Virus record (IMG/VR): IMGVR_UViG_3300048908_000034
Location: 1 to 31,285 of that record
DNA length: 31,285 nucleotides
Strand: one strand, 5' to 3'
Origin: a virus
Made by a program: the position numbers and the translations under genes. The notes below the pieces were generated by a model. It did not search any database. It was not told where the DNA came from and saw nothing but the letters and a program-made list of their open reading frames with translations. Below, one piece after another: positions 15,955-23,201 of this stretch; positions within the stretch are counted from its first letter, which is position 1, and each line of letters begins with the position of its first letter.

Positions 15955-17157
15955 TCAGAACTTGGCGGGATCCAGCCCCGCCTCCTTGAACGCGCCGGGA
16001 TACTTGGCAGCGAGCTGGCTCAAGCTCAGTTCGGTACCGTTCGCAGCGACGTACTTGTCCAGTGTAAGACCATTCCGGAAAAGATCACCCTTGGTCTTAC
16101 CAAGGATCTCGTCCTGAAAGCCCTTCGATTGGCGAGTCAACCACTCTTGATAAGTCGTAGACGCAGGTACTTGGCCGGTCATCTGTTGAATGGTTTTGCG
16201 CTCGTAGGCGTCAAATTGACCCTTCATCCCACGGGGTAGATCATCCCGAGAGGTGATGCCCATGTCCTGCAAGTCGTTGTCTTCGATGAAGCCATTCAGC
16301 GCTTGCTTTCGCGTAGCTGCTTTGGCAGGTCGAGCACCCAATACTTGATCATCGAATGCAGCGACGCGCAGAGAACGGCAGCTGAAGTGAAGAGGAGGCC
16401 GAGGGCCTTCGCCAGGCTGGAATCGCTTGCCATCCAAAGCACGACAGATAGCAGTAGTACGAGCGTCCAGCGTCGCAACGAAGACCTCAGCTTCCATGAC
16501 ATCCGCATTCTCCTGAAAGAAATCGTCACGGGTTTCGTTGGCCACAGTCATGACCGCCGTTCGGGTGATCGCTTGCACCTGGCGTCGTGTGATCTCTGTC
16601 ACACCATCTGCCCCGTCAAGCGCTCCGGTTCCAACGACGCGTCTCGCAATCGCGTCTGAACTTTCACCCGAGATCATACCCATCTGAACAGCAGCCTGAA
16701 TCCTCCGAAGGTCCTCCGCTGCCATTGTATCAGCCCAGTCGCTCAGAACTGCGCCTTGCATCGGTTGGGACGTCACAATCTTGATCAGTTGACGATCAGG
16801 AGGAAGCCTCATGCCGAGCTCAACCGGCGAAGCCTGCTCCATGATACCTTTCGCAAATTGAGGTTCGGCAACCGCAAGTTGCTTCATCTGGTCCACAAGC
16901 CACTCGCTCGCGTCTGTCCAAGCGCCTCCACGGATCTTCTCGATGGACGCCATCAGCTTCTGCATGCGAATGACATCGGCAGGCGTGTTGAATCCTTTCG
17001 AATTGCGCAACGCATCTCGAATCTTCGATGCCAAGTCTTGCTCGGTTGCATCAAGCAACTGAAAGACATAGTTGCGCACATACGCGCTGAACCGCAACAG
17101 GTAGACCTGATGGCGGATTAGCGCGTCCTGTAGCGTTTCGTTGGCAGTGGGGTCCAC
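15955..17157 (-). CDS. Minor head protein, Mu gpF-like
   Basis: The 400-residue product starts at GTG (17157), 20 bases after the portal stop. Residues 229-262 carry the Mu F family signature: TLDARTTAICRALDGKRF followed by PLHFSCRS. The Cys/His pattern (Cys238, His257, Cys260) is that of the family core. These proteins are internal or minor head components joining portal and capsid during assembly. The N-terminal 200 residues are helical. The gene lies between portal and scaffold, the usual place. Confidence 0.9.
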   Translation of the reverse strand: MDPTANETLQDALIRHQVYLLRFSAYVRNYVFQLLDATEQDLASKIRDALRNSKGFNTPADVIRMQKLMASIEKIRGGAWTDASEWLVDQMKQLAVAEPQFAKGIMEQASPVELGMRLPPDRQLIKIVTSQPMQGAVLSDWADTMAAEDLRRIQAAVQMGMISGESSDAIARRVVGTGALDGADGVTEITRRQVQAITRTAVMTVANETRDDFFQENADVMEAEVFVATLDARTTAICRALDGKRFQPGEGPRPPLHFSCRSLRVAAFDDQVLGARPAKAATRKQALNGFIEDNDLQDMGITSRDDLPRGMKGQFDAYERKTIQQMTGQVPASTTYQEWLTRQSKGFQDEILGKTKGDLFRNGLTLDKYVAANGTELSLSQLAAKYPGAFKEAGLDPAKF

Positions 17158-17177
17158 TGGGGTACAGCCCTAGCCGT

Positions 17178-18788
17178 TTAAGCGCTTGCCGGGGCGTTGC
17201 CGGGCTTGGGAGCGGCGCCCGTAAGGCTGGGCGGAGGAGGGGGCGGAGGCACCTGCTGGCCTGTGAGATCCAGACCGAAGCCCTTCATCGTCTTCGCTCG
17301 TCCCGCGTCCTCCTCTTGAATGAGCGAAGTCTCGTCCTCGTACGTCATCTTCGTCAGGCCGCGCTCGACCATGAGCCCGTGAATGGATTGCTGACTGATC
17401 GGAGCGCCGAGCGTGCGGGCCGTTTCCAGATCCACGAACTCCTTGCCATCGATCTCGAAGTCTGCGAATTCCAGGTTCGGTTTGACAATGACCTTCGTCG
17501 GGTCCTGACCCATCCACTCCGCGCAGATGCGAAGGATGCGCTCGAGCGCTGCACCACCGGCGGTGGCGATTGTGGTCAACGTCGCAGTCTGCGCCGCCAT
17601 GCGAACGCGAAGCGCGTCTCCGCTGGCACGCTGCTCACCTCCGCCATTGCGTGAGGTGCTGGAAGCCAAGATCATCGACTTCTTGATCGCGCGCGAATGA
17701 TCGTTTTCGACTGCCATCCGTTGTTCGGGAATGCCAGCGGAGTTCGTCCCGATATATTTCGCGTCACCGTTCAGGTTGATATCGAGACGCGCGCCCGCTC
17801 CGACACGAACTTGTTCGTCCGCGCCGGGGTTGTCAATGAGCCCGCCGATGACCACAAGCGTGTCTTGGCCGTTCATGTGCAGGCTCTGGCGGTAGTCCGC
17901 TTCGCCTCGATACATCGTCAGGCAGATTTCCGCGAGCCCGAGTAGGGGAGGCGAATCGGGCGTCGCGACGACATCCATCGTGTTGATGAACACGAACGGA
18001 ATTTCGTTCAACGCTTTGCCGCGAAACAGCGGCGTCCGGAGCAGATCCGGATTCATCGTCTGGCCGTCGCGCGTGTAGAAGACACCGGTCTGGTATACCG
18101 TCTCACCAGCTTCCGCGGCAGCCTCCGCCTCCGGCGTCTGTTGAGGCGGCTGAACGTTGTCTCCTGTCCCGTTGGCAGGCGCACTGGGGTTCGTCAGGAT
18201 CAGAACCCTGTACTTCTCCATCGTGCGCCACACGAAGTCTTGATCGCGCTCGAAGGCCGTTTCGTTCAGCACGACGAGATTGAGCTTGTTCATGCCCATT
18301 TCGTCCGAGCTGTCGTCCCAGTTGTTGATCGTCTCCGCGTAGTACGAAGCGATGTACGGCATCGGGTTCGATTGATCCGGCTCCGCTGGCATATCGAGCA
18401 ACAGGCCGACGCGTCCTGTGATCAATTGCTGCTCATTGATCTTTCGAAGGAGCATCTGCATGTCTTCGCCGTTGATCGTGCAATTGTCGAGCAGCGGCTT
18501 CATCGCGTCCGGCAATTCGATCACGGCAGGCTTCTGATGCAGCAAACCCATGTAGGACTTCACCGCCTCCTTGACGTAGTCGTGGAAGACGGCACGCATC
18601 TTGTAGGCCTGGTAATTCTTCCACCCGAGCTTGTTCACGCTCATGTTGTCGATCAACATGGCAGCGGTCGGGGGAAGATACGTCTCACCCTTCTCTTTGA
18701 TCACCCGTTCGCCTTCATGGCAATCGCGCATCGTGTTCCAATCGACGATGCGCTGTACATACTGCGGATGCGGAGTGCTAAGTGCCAT
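17178..18788 (-). CDS. Portal protein, DUF4055 type
   Basis: From the ATG at 18788, which overlaps the terminase end by 11 bases and has AAGG upstream, the product has 536 residues. The frame runs 83 codons further upstream, but that part lies inside terL and is discarded. The N-terminal MALSTPHPQYVQRIVDWNTM and the later VVATPDSPPLLGLAEICLTMYR segment with its following region are characteristic of the DUF4055 portal-like family. The portal dodecamer forms the DNA channel at one capsid vertex. The C-terminus has a run of seven prolines and a Pro/Ala/Gly tail, probably disordered. Confidence 0.85.
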   Translation of the reverse strand: MALSTPHPQYVQRIVDWNTMRDCHEGERVIKEKGETYLPPTAAMLIDNMSVNKLGWKNYQAYKMRAVFHDYVKEAVKSYMGLLHQKPAVIELPDAMKPLLDNCTINGEDMQMLLRKINEQQLITGRVGLLLDMPAEPDQSNPMPYIASYYAETINNWDDSSDEMGMNKLNLVVLNETAFERDQDFVWRTMEKYRVLILTNPSAPANGTGDNVQPPQQTPEAEAAAEAGETVYQTGVFYTRDGQTMNPDLLRTPLFRGKALNEIPFVFINTMDVVATPDSPPLLGLAEICLTMYRGEADYRQSLHMNGQDTLVVIGGLIDNPGADEQVRVGAGARLDINLNGDAKYIGTNSAGIPEQRMAVENDHSRAIKKSMILASSTSRNGGGEQRASGDALRVRMAAQTATLTTIATAGGAALERILRICAEWMGQDPTKVIVKPNLEFADFEIDGKEFVDLETARTLGAPISQQSIHGLMVERGLTKMTYEDETSLIQEEDAGRAKTMKGFGLDLTGQQVPPPPPPPSLTGAAPKPGNAPASA

Positions 18789-20370
18789 GACTGGTACCCT
18801 TGGTCTTTCCGGCCTTGCCGCCGATAGCCTTCGAGAGAACTTGGTAGCGCGTTTCGTCGCCGATATGGTCTTCCGACTCAGTATCGACGTCGTCTGGATC
18901 TTCCTCGTCCCGAGGCAGCACGGGGAAGAGCTTGATAAAATATTTGCAGGTGTTGAACGTGAACAACCCGGGGCGCATCCGCGGAACACGCATCTTAGTT
19001 TTGCCGTCCGCGGCGAGCACGTATTGTGCCCGAGCATTGTCCAGATAATTGCGGACTTTCTCCCACCCGTGTTTCCGACTGCCAGGACTCTTGTCAGATC
19101 GAATCCAGGTCACGCCTTTGTGCGTTGTGCCATTGTCTAGGCGCACAGACGCAGACATATCAACGGCAATGCAGTTTCCGTTCTCGGTGTCCCAGATGCT
19201 GTTGTCCGCGGGCCCCGGCTGAACTCTTCCATCCAGCCCCATCGCCATTTCACGCTCAACGATCCCCTTCGCGATGTCTTTCGCAAGCATACGCAGACCT
19301 TGATTGGTCTTGCCCGTGGTGCCGTACCATTCACCGATGCGGAACAGATCACCCTTGATTGTGCTGCGCCACCTGCCGTCTGCAAGCTTGACATCACTTC
19401 CATCGGACTCAGCCCACCATCCTACACTGAACGGCTTGCTTGATCCCCAGTCGAAGGAACGATCGATACGCCACGTATGAGGAATGTCGAACGGTTCGAC
19501 TACATGATCCTGATCATCCCATTGCTCACCGAACATGCCGCCCGCGGCGATATTCCAATCACCTTGAAGCCAAGCCTTCCGCTTGTTCGGATCACTGATC
19601 GTTTCGAGCTCAGCGATGTATTCAGGACTCAGGTAGATATTCTCCTTGTAGGAGCCGAACAAATGAACCTGAGTCTTTACGATGTCTTCGCGTTGTTGAG
19701 TGCGAGGATTGAAGACATTGATCGTGCGGCGAACAATCTTGCCCATCGGGGCGACGTTGATGAAACGATCCTTGACCCAGGTATGGCCGACGCCGTGCGG
19801 GTTGCACGTTGCGAAAACCTGGAGAGGAAGTTCCGGCAGGAAGTATTCGATCATCTTCCCGTTTTCCTTTCGGTACTGCGGGTAATCCTGAGGCCGGAAT
19901 GAACTCCGGTTGCAGGACATCATCGCATCGAAAAGAATATCGGTCGGAAACTTCGTCAGCTCATTCCAACCAATGAAAGGAAACTCCTGGCCGTGGTACC
20001 CCCAGTAATCGGTGTCCTTCTTGACTGCGCGAAATAGCAGCTCTTCTCCAGTTGGCCACACCCACCGGTAATCGCTCTTGCTGCTCATGAACCGGGCGTC
20101 GCCCTTGGTCTCACCCTCTTCGCGGATCTCTGGAAACCAGCGCATCGACTTGGAGACCAAGTCGTCCAAGTTCTTGTACTCACGGTCGAAGATGATGCCA
20201 CGCCAATGCCGCCCGTACCCCTGACCGACATTGCGCCTGAAACGGATCAACTGGGCGTCGGTCTTTCCCGGACCACGAGTACCGTGATAGACAATGACGT
20301 CGGCAGGACAGCTAAGCGCGAGCGTCTGCGAGCCGGGGAGGGGTCGCCAGGCGACTTTAGTGTCGAGCAT
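18778..20370 (-). CDS. terL: Terminase large subunit (packaging ATPase and nuclease)
   Basis: The 530-residue product has Walker A HGTRGPGKT at residues 29-37, a Walker B-like strand FIGWNE at 132-137 with Glu137 as the catalytic base, and coupling motif FATCNP at 186-191. An RNase H-like nuclease domain follows: Asp307 in DRSFDWG, then GPADNSIWD with Asp389. This is the two-domain packaging motor that cuts concatemers and drives DNA into the prohead. The Walker B Asp is replaced by Asn (WNE rather than DE), a known variation among phage terminases. The last residues are Gly/Lys-rich. The portal gene starts inside its 3' end. Confidence 0.95.
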   Translation of the reverse strand: MLDTKVAWRPLPGSQTLALSCPADVIVYHGTRGPGKTDAQLIRFRRNVGQGYGRHWRGIIFDREYKNLDDLVSKSMRWFPEIREEGETKGDARFMSSKSDYRWVWPTGEELLFRAVKKDTDYWGYHGQEFPFIGWNELTKFPTDILFDAMMSCNRSSFRPQDYPQYRKENGKMIEYFLPELPLQVFATCNPHGVGHTWVKDRFINVAPMGKIVRRTINVFNPRTQQREDIVKTQVHLFGSYKENIYLSPEYIAELETISDPNKRKAWLQGDWNIAAGGMFGEQWDDQDHVVEPFDIPHTWRIDRSFDWGSSKPFSVGWWAESDGSDVKLADGRWRSTIKGDLFRIGEWYGTTGKTNQGLRMLAKDIAKGIVEREMAMGLDGRVQPGPADNSIWDTENGNCIAVDMSASVRLDNGTTHKGVTWIRSDKSPGSRKHGWEKVRNYLDNARAQYVLAADGKTKMRVPRMRPGLFTFNTCKYFIKLFPVLPRDEEDPDDVDTESEDHIGDETRYQVLSKAIGGKAGKTKGTSHGT

Positions 20371-20884
20371 CGCTCGCGAGCTGGGCCTGGCTCGCTACAG
20401 CCGCCGCCTCCCAGTCATTGATGTTCGCAATGGTGGGAACCATCAGGACGCCACCCTTGTGCGTATGTTCATTCTTGACCTCGACAGGCTTGTCCATGCC
20501 GAGGATGGAAGCCATCTTGGCGGCCGCCTGTACACGCGCTGCACCCGTAGAGCCCTCGTTCTGCATCTCGCGGCGGAGCACCGCACGAACGGTCTGCTTG
20601 TCGTACTCCTCCATCTTGCCCATGTCGACGGGTGCGTGCTTCAGATCCTGGATCTTACGCTGCACATACGGCTCGTTCATGAACCGTGCAGCGTACTCTT
20701 TCGCGAATGCTTCCTGAAAGCCGCAGCGAAGCGCCGCCTTGATCGGATGTTCATCGACAAGAAATTCCGCACAGAAGAGATCGCGGAGCGCTTTCTCCCG
20801 ATCGGAGAGTTCCGGTGCCATTGCGACACTCAACATCCATTGAGTGTCAAATTTCGAATCGTCGTCGGTATCGTGGGAGGCCAT
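20357..20884 (-). CDS. terS: Terminase small subunit
   Basis: The 175-residue product lies directly upstream of the large terminase, overlapping it by 14 bases. Residues 25-80 (LSDREKALRDLFCAEFLVDEHPIKAALRCGF...) resemble the helix-turn-helix DNA-binding domain of small terminases. The central region has long helices suited to ring oligomerisation. The N-terminus is acidic and Asp-rich. TerS binds the packaging start site and stimulates the large subunit's ATPase. Assignment rests on position, domain pattern and length. Confidence 0.8.
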   Translation of the reverse strand: MASHDTDDDSKFDTQWMLSVAMAPELSDREKALRDLFCAEFLVDEHPIKAALRCGFQEAFAKEYAARFMNEPYVQRKIQDLKHAPVDMGKMEEYDKQTVRAVLRREMQNEGSTGAARVQAAAKMASILGMDKPVEVKNEHTHKGGVLMVPTIANINDWEAAAVASQAQLASDARH

Positions 20885-20889
20885 GCCTC

Positions 20890-20933
20890 TACTCCGATAG
20901 ATTGATCAGGACCTTTCCTGACATTGATCGGAG
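20890..20933 (-). repeat. Nested inverted repeats upstream of the small terminase gene
   Basis: On the minus strand CTCCGAT ... ATCGGAG (7 bp) encloses a second repeat CAGGA-AAGG-TCCTG (5 bp). Two GATCAAT direct repeats, one of them in a TGATCAA, lie inside. The position before terS could mark a promoter/operator or a terminase recognition site. Neither is proven. Confidence 0.35.
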
Positions 20934-20937
20934 TATA

Positions 20938-20984
20938 AACGCGCGCAGGTCATCAACGGTAGACGAGATAATCCTGCGCGCGTT
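20938..20984 (-). terminator. 12-bp perfect inverted repeat after Rz1, probable terminator
   Basis: AACGCGCGCAGG and CCTGCGCGCGTT are perfectly complementary, 12 bp, with a 23-base loop, starting one base after the Rz1 stop on the minus strand. The stem is GC-rich but the following bases (TATACT) are not a T-run, so termination may be partial or need a factor. A protein-binding site is an alternative, because TATACT could also serve as a -10 box for the terminase operon. Confidence 0.45.
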
Positions 20985-20985
20985 G

Positions 20986-21207
20986 TTACTGCCCTAGAGC
21001 CGCTGCTCGGCAGGCGTAGTAGATGCCCGCCACTTCAACGAGCTTGTTCGCCGTCGAGCCGAACGACGGGTCCTGAAGCGGCGTCAGCGGCGGGCATGAC
21101 GAGATCAGGAGGGACCTGTCGGGAGCCGGTGAGGGCGGCGTTGACGTAGCGCAGGCCGTCAGGAGTGTGCTCGCAATCGCGATACACGGTGTGAGTCTCG
21201 ATTTCAT
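20986..21207 (-). CDS. Rz1: Outer-membrane lipoprotein spanin (Rz1-like)
   Basis: The 73-residue product has a signal peptide with a lipobox (LTAC, lipidated Cys19). The mature part is short and Pro-rich (PPSPAP, PPLTPLQDP). It starts inside Rz in a different frame (AAGGTG upstream of the ATG) and ends 49 bases beyond the Rz stop. This is the overlapped Rz/Rz1 arrangement. Two further cysteines (38 and 66) could form disulphides, as in dimeric Rz1 proteins. A 12-bp inverted repeat starts one base after the stop. Confidence 0.85.
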   Translation of the reverse strand: MKSRLTPCIAIASTLLTACATSTPPSPAPDRSLLISSCPPLTPLQDPSFGSTANKLVEVAGIYYACRAAALGQ

Positions 21208-21427
21208 GCATCACCTTCGCTTGTATGGTCGTGTTCACGACCTTGATCTGCGAAATGGCCTCCGCCGCTGATGCGGCTGCCGCCTGCGAAGCAACCTGCG
21301 CGACTTGCTGCTCGCGCGCCGCCATCGCGTCCTTGTGGTCAGCTTCGACGTGCTTGCCGTACACGAACCCTGCCGTGACGCTGGCAATCCACATGACCAC
21401 ACCAGCCAGGATGAGGTACGGGTTCAT
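21035..21427 (-). CDS. Rz: Inner-membrane spanin (Rz-like)
   Basis: From the ATG at 21427 (GGGAG 9 bases upstream) the product has 130 residues. Residues 4-23 form a signal-anchor helix (YLILAGVVMWIASVTAGFVY). A long periplasmic helix rich in Ala, Gln and Glu follows, then HTVYRDCEHTPDGLRYVNAAL, a phrase typical of phage Rz-like proteins. With Rz1 it would span the periplasm and fuse the inner and outer membranes at the last step of lysis. The frame is open 45 codons further upstream, but that part overlaps the 34-aa gene and lacks a ribosome site. Rz1 is encoded within and beyond its 3' end in another frame. Confidence 0.85.
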   Translation of the reverse strand: MNPYLILAGVVMWIASVTAGFVYGKHVEADHKDAMAAREQQVAQVASQAAAASAAEAISQIKVVNTTIQAKVMHEIETHTVYRDCEHTPDGLRYVNAALTGSRQVPPDLVMPAADAASGPVVRLDGEQAR

Positions 21428-21528
21428 CTGCACAACTCCCGAGCCCGCCTGGAGATTTCTCGCGCACGCTTGCAGGCGTACAGGAACGACGCCAGAGAGA
21501 CGTACCACGCCATGTAGAGGTATCTCAT
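21424..21528 (-). CDS. 34-aa membrane peptide between DUF5675 and Rz
   Basis: A 34-codon frame begins at the ATG at 21528, which overlaps the DUF5675 stop (ATGA), and ends at a TGA that overlaps the Rz ATG (ATGA again). It exactly fills the gap between the two genes. The N-terminal half (LYMAWYVSLASFLYAC) is a short hydrophobic span and the C-terminal half is strongly basic (KRAREISRRARELCR). This is the form of a small inner-membrane peptide with a cytoplasmic basic tail, consistent with a pinholin, antiholin or lysis regulator. The double coupling is the main support. Confidence 0.65.
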   Translation of the reverse strand: MRYLYMAWYVSLASFLYACKRAREISRRARELCR

Positions 21529-21932
21529 TGCGTGATCTCCACCGAAATGACATCGCGCGCACGGTTGGTGTCCTCGATCAGTTCGTAGAGAGCAGCGAAG
21601 GCGTCGCGCGATTCCTGGATCGCGTTGTCGGTATGCTCGAGCCCGACAAGGATGCAGCCCTCGGTATCCGCCGGGGTGTTGCCCGGATGGATGCGGACAC
21701 CGGAGAAGTTCGGGACGTCACCCAGCAGCGGAAGGTTTCTTCCGAAGTGCGGGCTGTACGTGATGGTCAGCGGGTACGTCCCGTAGGGGATCGCCGTCTC
21801 GCCGAACACCTTGGGCTCAGTCGGAGGCCTGACCTTGTCTTCGAGAGTGTAGCAGAAAAATTTGCCGTCCACCGACAGACGCCCGATCGTCGCCTTGTCC
21901 CCGAATATGAACCGCGTGACTTGTATCTTCAT
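21525..21932 (-). CDS. DUF5675 protein in the endolysin position
   Basis: The 135-residue product matches the phage DUF5675 family: an N-terminal MKIQVTRFIFGDKATIGRLS, then IPYGTYPLTITYSP, then the conserved signature HPGNTPADTEGC (His82, Asp89, Cys93). The His...Gly-Cys spacing recalls the HxGx..xGC active site of L,D-transpeptidase-type folds; that relation is inference. No lysozyme, amidase or other classic endolysin is visible in the window, and this gene sits between the holin-like gene and the spanins, so it may process peptidoglycan. The ATG has GGAG 7 bases upstream. Its stop overlaps the start of a 34-aa gene as ATGA. Confidence 0.75.
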   Translation of the reverse strand: MKIQVTRFIFGDKATIGRLSVDGKFFCYTLEDKVRPPTEPKVFGETAIPYGTYPLTITYSPHFGRNLPLLGDVPNFSGVRIHPGNTPADTEGCILVGLEHTDNAIQESRDAFAALYELIEDTNRARDVISVEITQ

Positions 21933-22110
21933 GGAAGCTCTCCGACCGCTGGAGGACGCAGTCTGAGAGAGCCTGAAGCTCGTTCAGCGTGCGATGAACG
22001 ATCGAGCTGTTAGCGGCGTCGAGCTCGACCCGAGACGCTTCCCGTTTTTCCCGAGCCTTCGTGCGACGCGGCCAGAGTAGACACAGAAGCAGAAGTTCAA
22101 GCTTGGTCAT
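21817..22110 (-). CDS. Possible 97-aa protein with hydrophobic N-terminus, overlapping the DUF5675 gene
   Basis: A frame from the ATG at 22110, inside the end of the holin-like gene, fills the 164-base gap before the DUF5675 gene. It begins LELLLLCLLWP (a short hydrophobic stretch) and continues with a charged helix (AREKREASRVELDAA). The first 57 residues are outside any other gene; the last 40 overlap the DUF5675 frame. An AAGGG lies about 9 bases upstream. It may be a small lysis-regulating or spanin-like membrane peptide. The long overlap and lack of a recognisable family keep confidence moderate. Confidence 0.45.
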   Translation of the reverse strand: MTKLELLLLCLLWPRRTKAREKREASRVELDAANSSIVHRTLNELQALSDCVLQRSESFHEDTSHAVHIRGQGDDRASVGGRQIFLLHSRRQGQASD

Positions 22111-22354
22111 TTTTGAAGCCCTTGGATGCGAGTGTGATTCGCATCTGAGTGATTGCGTCGGCAACCTTTTCCAGGACTTGATTGTTCTTCTCTTGCGCAG
22201 CAGTCGCTCTCGCTTCCTGCGCTTGGCGATCTTCACGGTCCTCTTTGCGGACTGCAACGATCACCTTGCACAAGAAGGCGCATACAACCACAAGGACAAG
22301 GATCGCGATATTTTCAGTCTTCGCAATCCCCGTAAGGAGAGGTGTGAGGTCCAC
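22097..22354 (-). CDS. Holin-like single-span membrane protein with coiled-coil tail, 85 aa
   Basis: The 85-residue product starts at GTG (22354); no ATG exists in frame upstream before the stop at 22394. Residues 15-34 (NIAILVLVVVCAFLCKVIVA) form one membrane helix, followed by a highly charged region (RKEDREDRQAQEARATAAQEK) predicted to be a coiled coil. The cytoplasmic or periplasmic side of the tail is not certain. At the head of the Rz/Rz1-containing cassette this is the best holin candidate. Its Shine-Dalgarno site is weak. The last codons overlap the ATG of the following small frame. Confidence 0.55.
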   Translation of the reverse strand: MDLTPLLTGIAKTENIAILVLVVVCAFLCKVIVAVRKEDREDRQAQEARATAAQEKNNQVLEKVADAITQMRITLASKGFKNDQA

Positions 22355-22401
22355 GGGATACCCGATGCCGTTGGTAAACGATTCCCCGCGAGTTTAGCGG
22401 A

Positions 22402-22431
22402 GTATCAATACCGTAGGTTCAGGGGTATCAA
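22402..22431 (-). promoter_or_regulatory. Pair of TTGATAC direct repeats before the lysis cassette
   Basis: TTGATAC occurs twice on the minus strand (22431-22425 and 22408-22402), 23 bases apart, in the 73-base gap between the nuclease and the holin-like gene. TTGATA resembles a -35 box and repeats two helical turns apart could bind an activator or repressor. No convincing -10 box accompanies them. Confidence 0.25.
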
Positions 22432-22895
22432 ACCCGGGGCAATTCCCCGGACATCATCTTGTAGTAGACCCACTGGTAAAACCAGGTCGCGAATGGATCT
22501 TCTTCCATCTGCACACGCATCGTGCTGATCCTTCCTCCCGGCAGAGGAGCATGCCCCATGGTGATGCAGCGCCACGGCTGGTGGTTCTGCCGATACAACA
22601 GAACGGGGTGTTCATTGTTGCGGACCGCCTGCTCCATGCATTGCTTCCACCATTGCTCGATGTGAAGCGTTTCGTGGCGCTTGATTTCGATCGCAAGACC
22701 GAACACGCCGCTCAGGTCTGAACCGCCGACAGCGGACTGGTTCTGGTTGCGCTGGATGCACTTGCGCGCCACGTTGACCACATCCTCGCTCCACTCCACG
22801 TTCATTGCGAGGATGCGCTCGATGATGGAGTTCAGCTTCGTGACGACTTCCCGCTCGCCGTTCTTCCCCTTGTTCAGGGACATGCGCCCGCTCAT
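22428..22895 (-). CDS. PDDEXK-family nuclease / Holliday-junction-resolvase-like protein
   Basis: The product has 155 residues. An N-terminal KGKNGEREVV puts a Glu at position 14. GGSDLSG at 57-63 supplies Asp60 and AIEIKR at 68-73 supplies the E-x-K pair (Glu70, Lys72). A QWW motif follows at 81-83. This order (E, D, ExK) is that of PDDEXK nucleases such as archaeal-type Holliday junction resolvases and related phage nucleases that cut branched DNA. A role in resolving replicated DNA before packaging fits the position upstream of the terminase. The start overlaps the stop of the 42-aa gene. A second in-frame ATG four codons on is less well placed. Confidence 0.75.
   Translation of the reverse strand: MSGRMSLNKGKNGEREVVTKLNSIIERILAMNVEWSEDVVNVARKCIQRNQNQSAVGGSDLSGVFGLAIEIKRHETLHIEQWWKQCMEQAVRNNEHPVLLYRQNHQPWRCITMGHAPLPGGRISTMRVQMEEDPFATWFYQWVYYKMMSGELPRV
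22434..22450 (-). terminator. Weak terminator-like hairpin at the end of the nuclease gene
   Basis: CCGGGG and CCCCGG form a 6-bp stem with a 5-base loop, followed on the minus strand by GTTTGAT. It overlaps the last codons of the nuclease gene. The T-run is poor, so partial termination at best. Confidence 0.3.
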
Positions 22896-23020
22896 GCCGT
22901 GGTCACCGGAATGACGAAGGGCAGAACCACCGTGAGAACGATCACGAGGCTGATGACGAAGCCGATCCAGACTCCGAAGAAGTCACGCGGAGCGGGCTTC
23001 GGTTTGTTCTTGCAACTCAC
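22892..23020 (-). CDS. Tiny single-span membrane protein, 42 aa, GTG start
   Basis: A GTG at 23020 preceded by AGGAG at 7 bases opens a 42-codon frame: a polar, Lys/Pro-rich N-terminus (about 13 residues), then one continuous hydrophobic span (FFGVWIG through VVLPFVI, residues 14-37) and a short tail. Its TGA overlaps the ATG of the PDDEXK nuclease as ATGA, so it is coupled on its downstream side. The strong ribosome site, the coupling and the clear membrane segment make it a real gene despite its size. It could be a pinholin, an antiholin or an unrelated inner-membrane peptide. Confidence 0.7.
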   Translation of the reverse strand: MSCKNKPKPAPRDFFGVWIGFVISLVIVLTVVLPFVIPVTTA

Positions 23021-23201
23021 GATTCTTCTCCTGTTGTGAATTGATCTGCACCGTCTCCAGATCCGGACGGGTTCCCCCGAATTTCGCGAAGTGACTGCGC
23101 GTCAACTCCATGTCGAAACAGAACAGGCAGCACCTCCCCTTCCCGGGGACGTAGACCTCTCTGAACATGCTGCTCAAACAATTGGGGCACTGGTTGTTCA
23201 T
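22983..23201 (-). CDS. Zinc-ribbon protein, 72 aa
   Basis: The 72-residue product has a CPNC knuckle at residues 5-8 and a second CCLFC knuckle at 24-28, spaced like a small zinc ribbon. The remainder is polar and ends in a Gln/Glu-rich helix. The ATG is preceded by GAAAGGG with about 7 bases spacing, which decides the start. Such proteins in phages often bind nucleic acid or a host protein, but the target is unknown. The gene overlaps the candidate 107-aa frame upstream and the 42-aa membrane gene downstream. Confidence 0.7.
   Translation of the reverse strand: MNNQCPNCLSSMFREVYVPGKGRCCLFCFDMELTRSHFAKFGGTRPDLETVQINSQQEKNRELQEQTEARSA

Noticed and set aside
17178-19037. A 619-aa portal starting at 19037
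   Set aside because: The extra 83 codons lie inside the large terminase gene and lack protein-like sequence. The ATG at 18788 begins the family's usual N-terminus.
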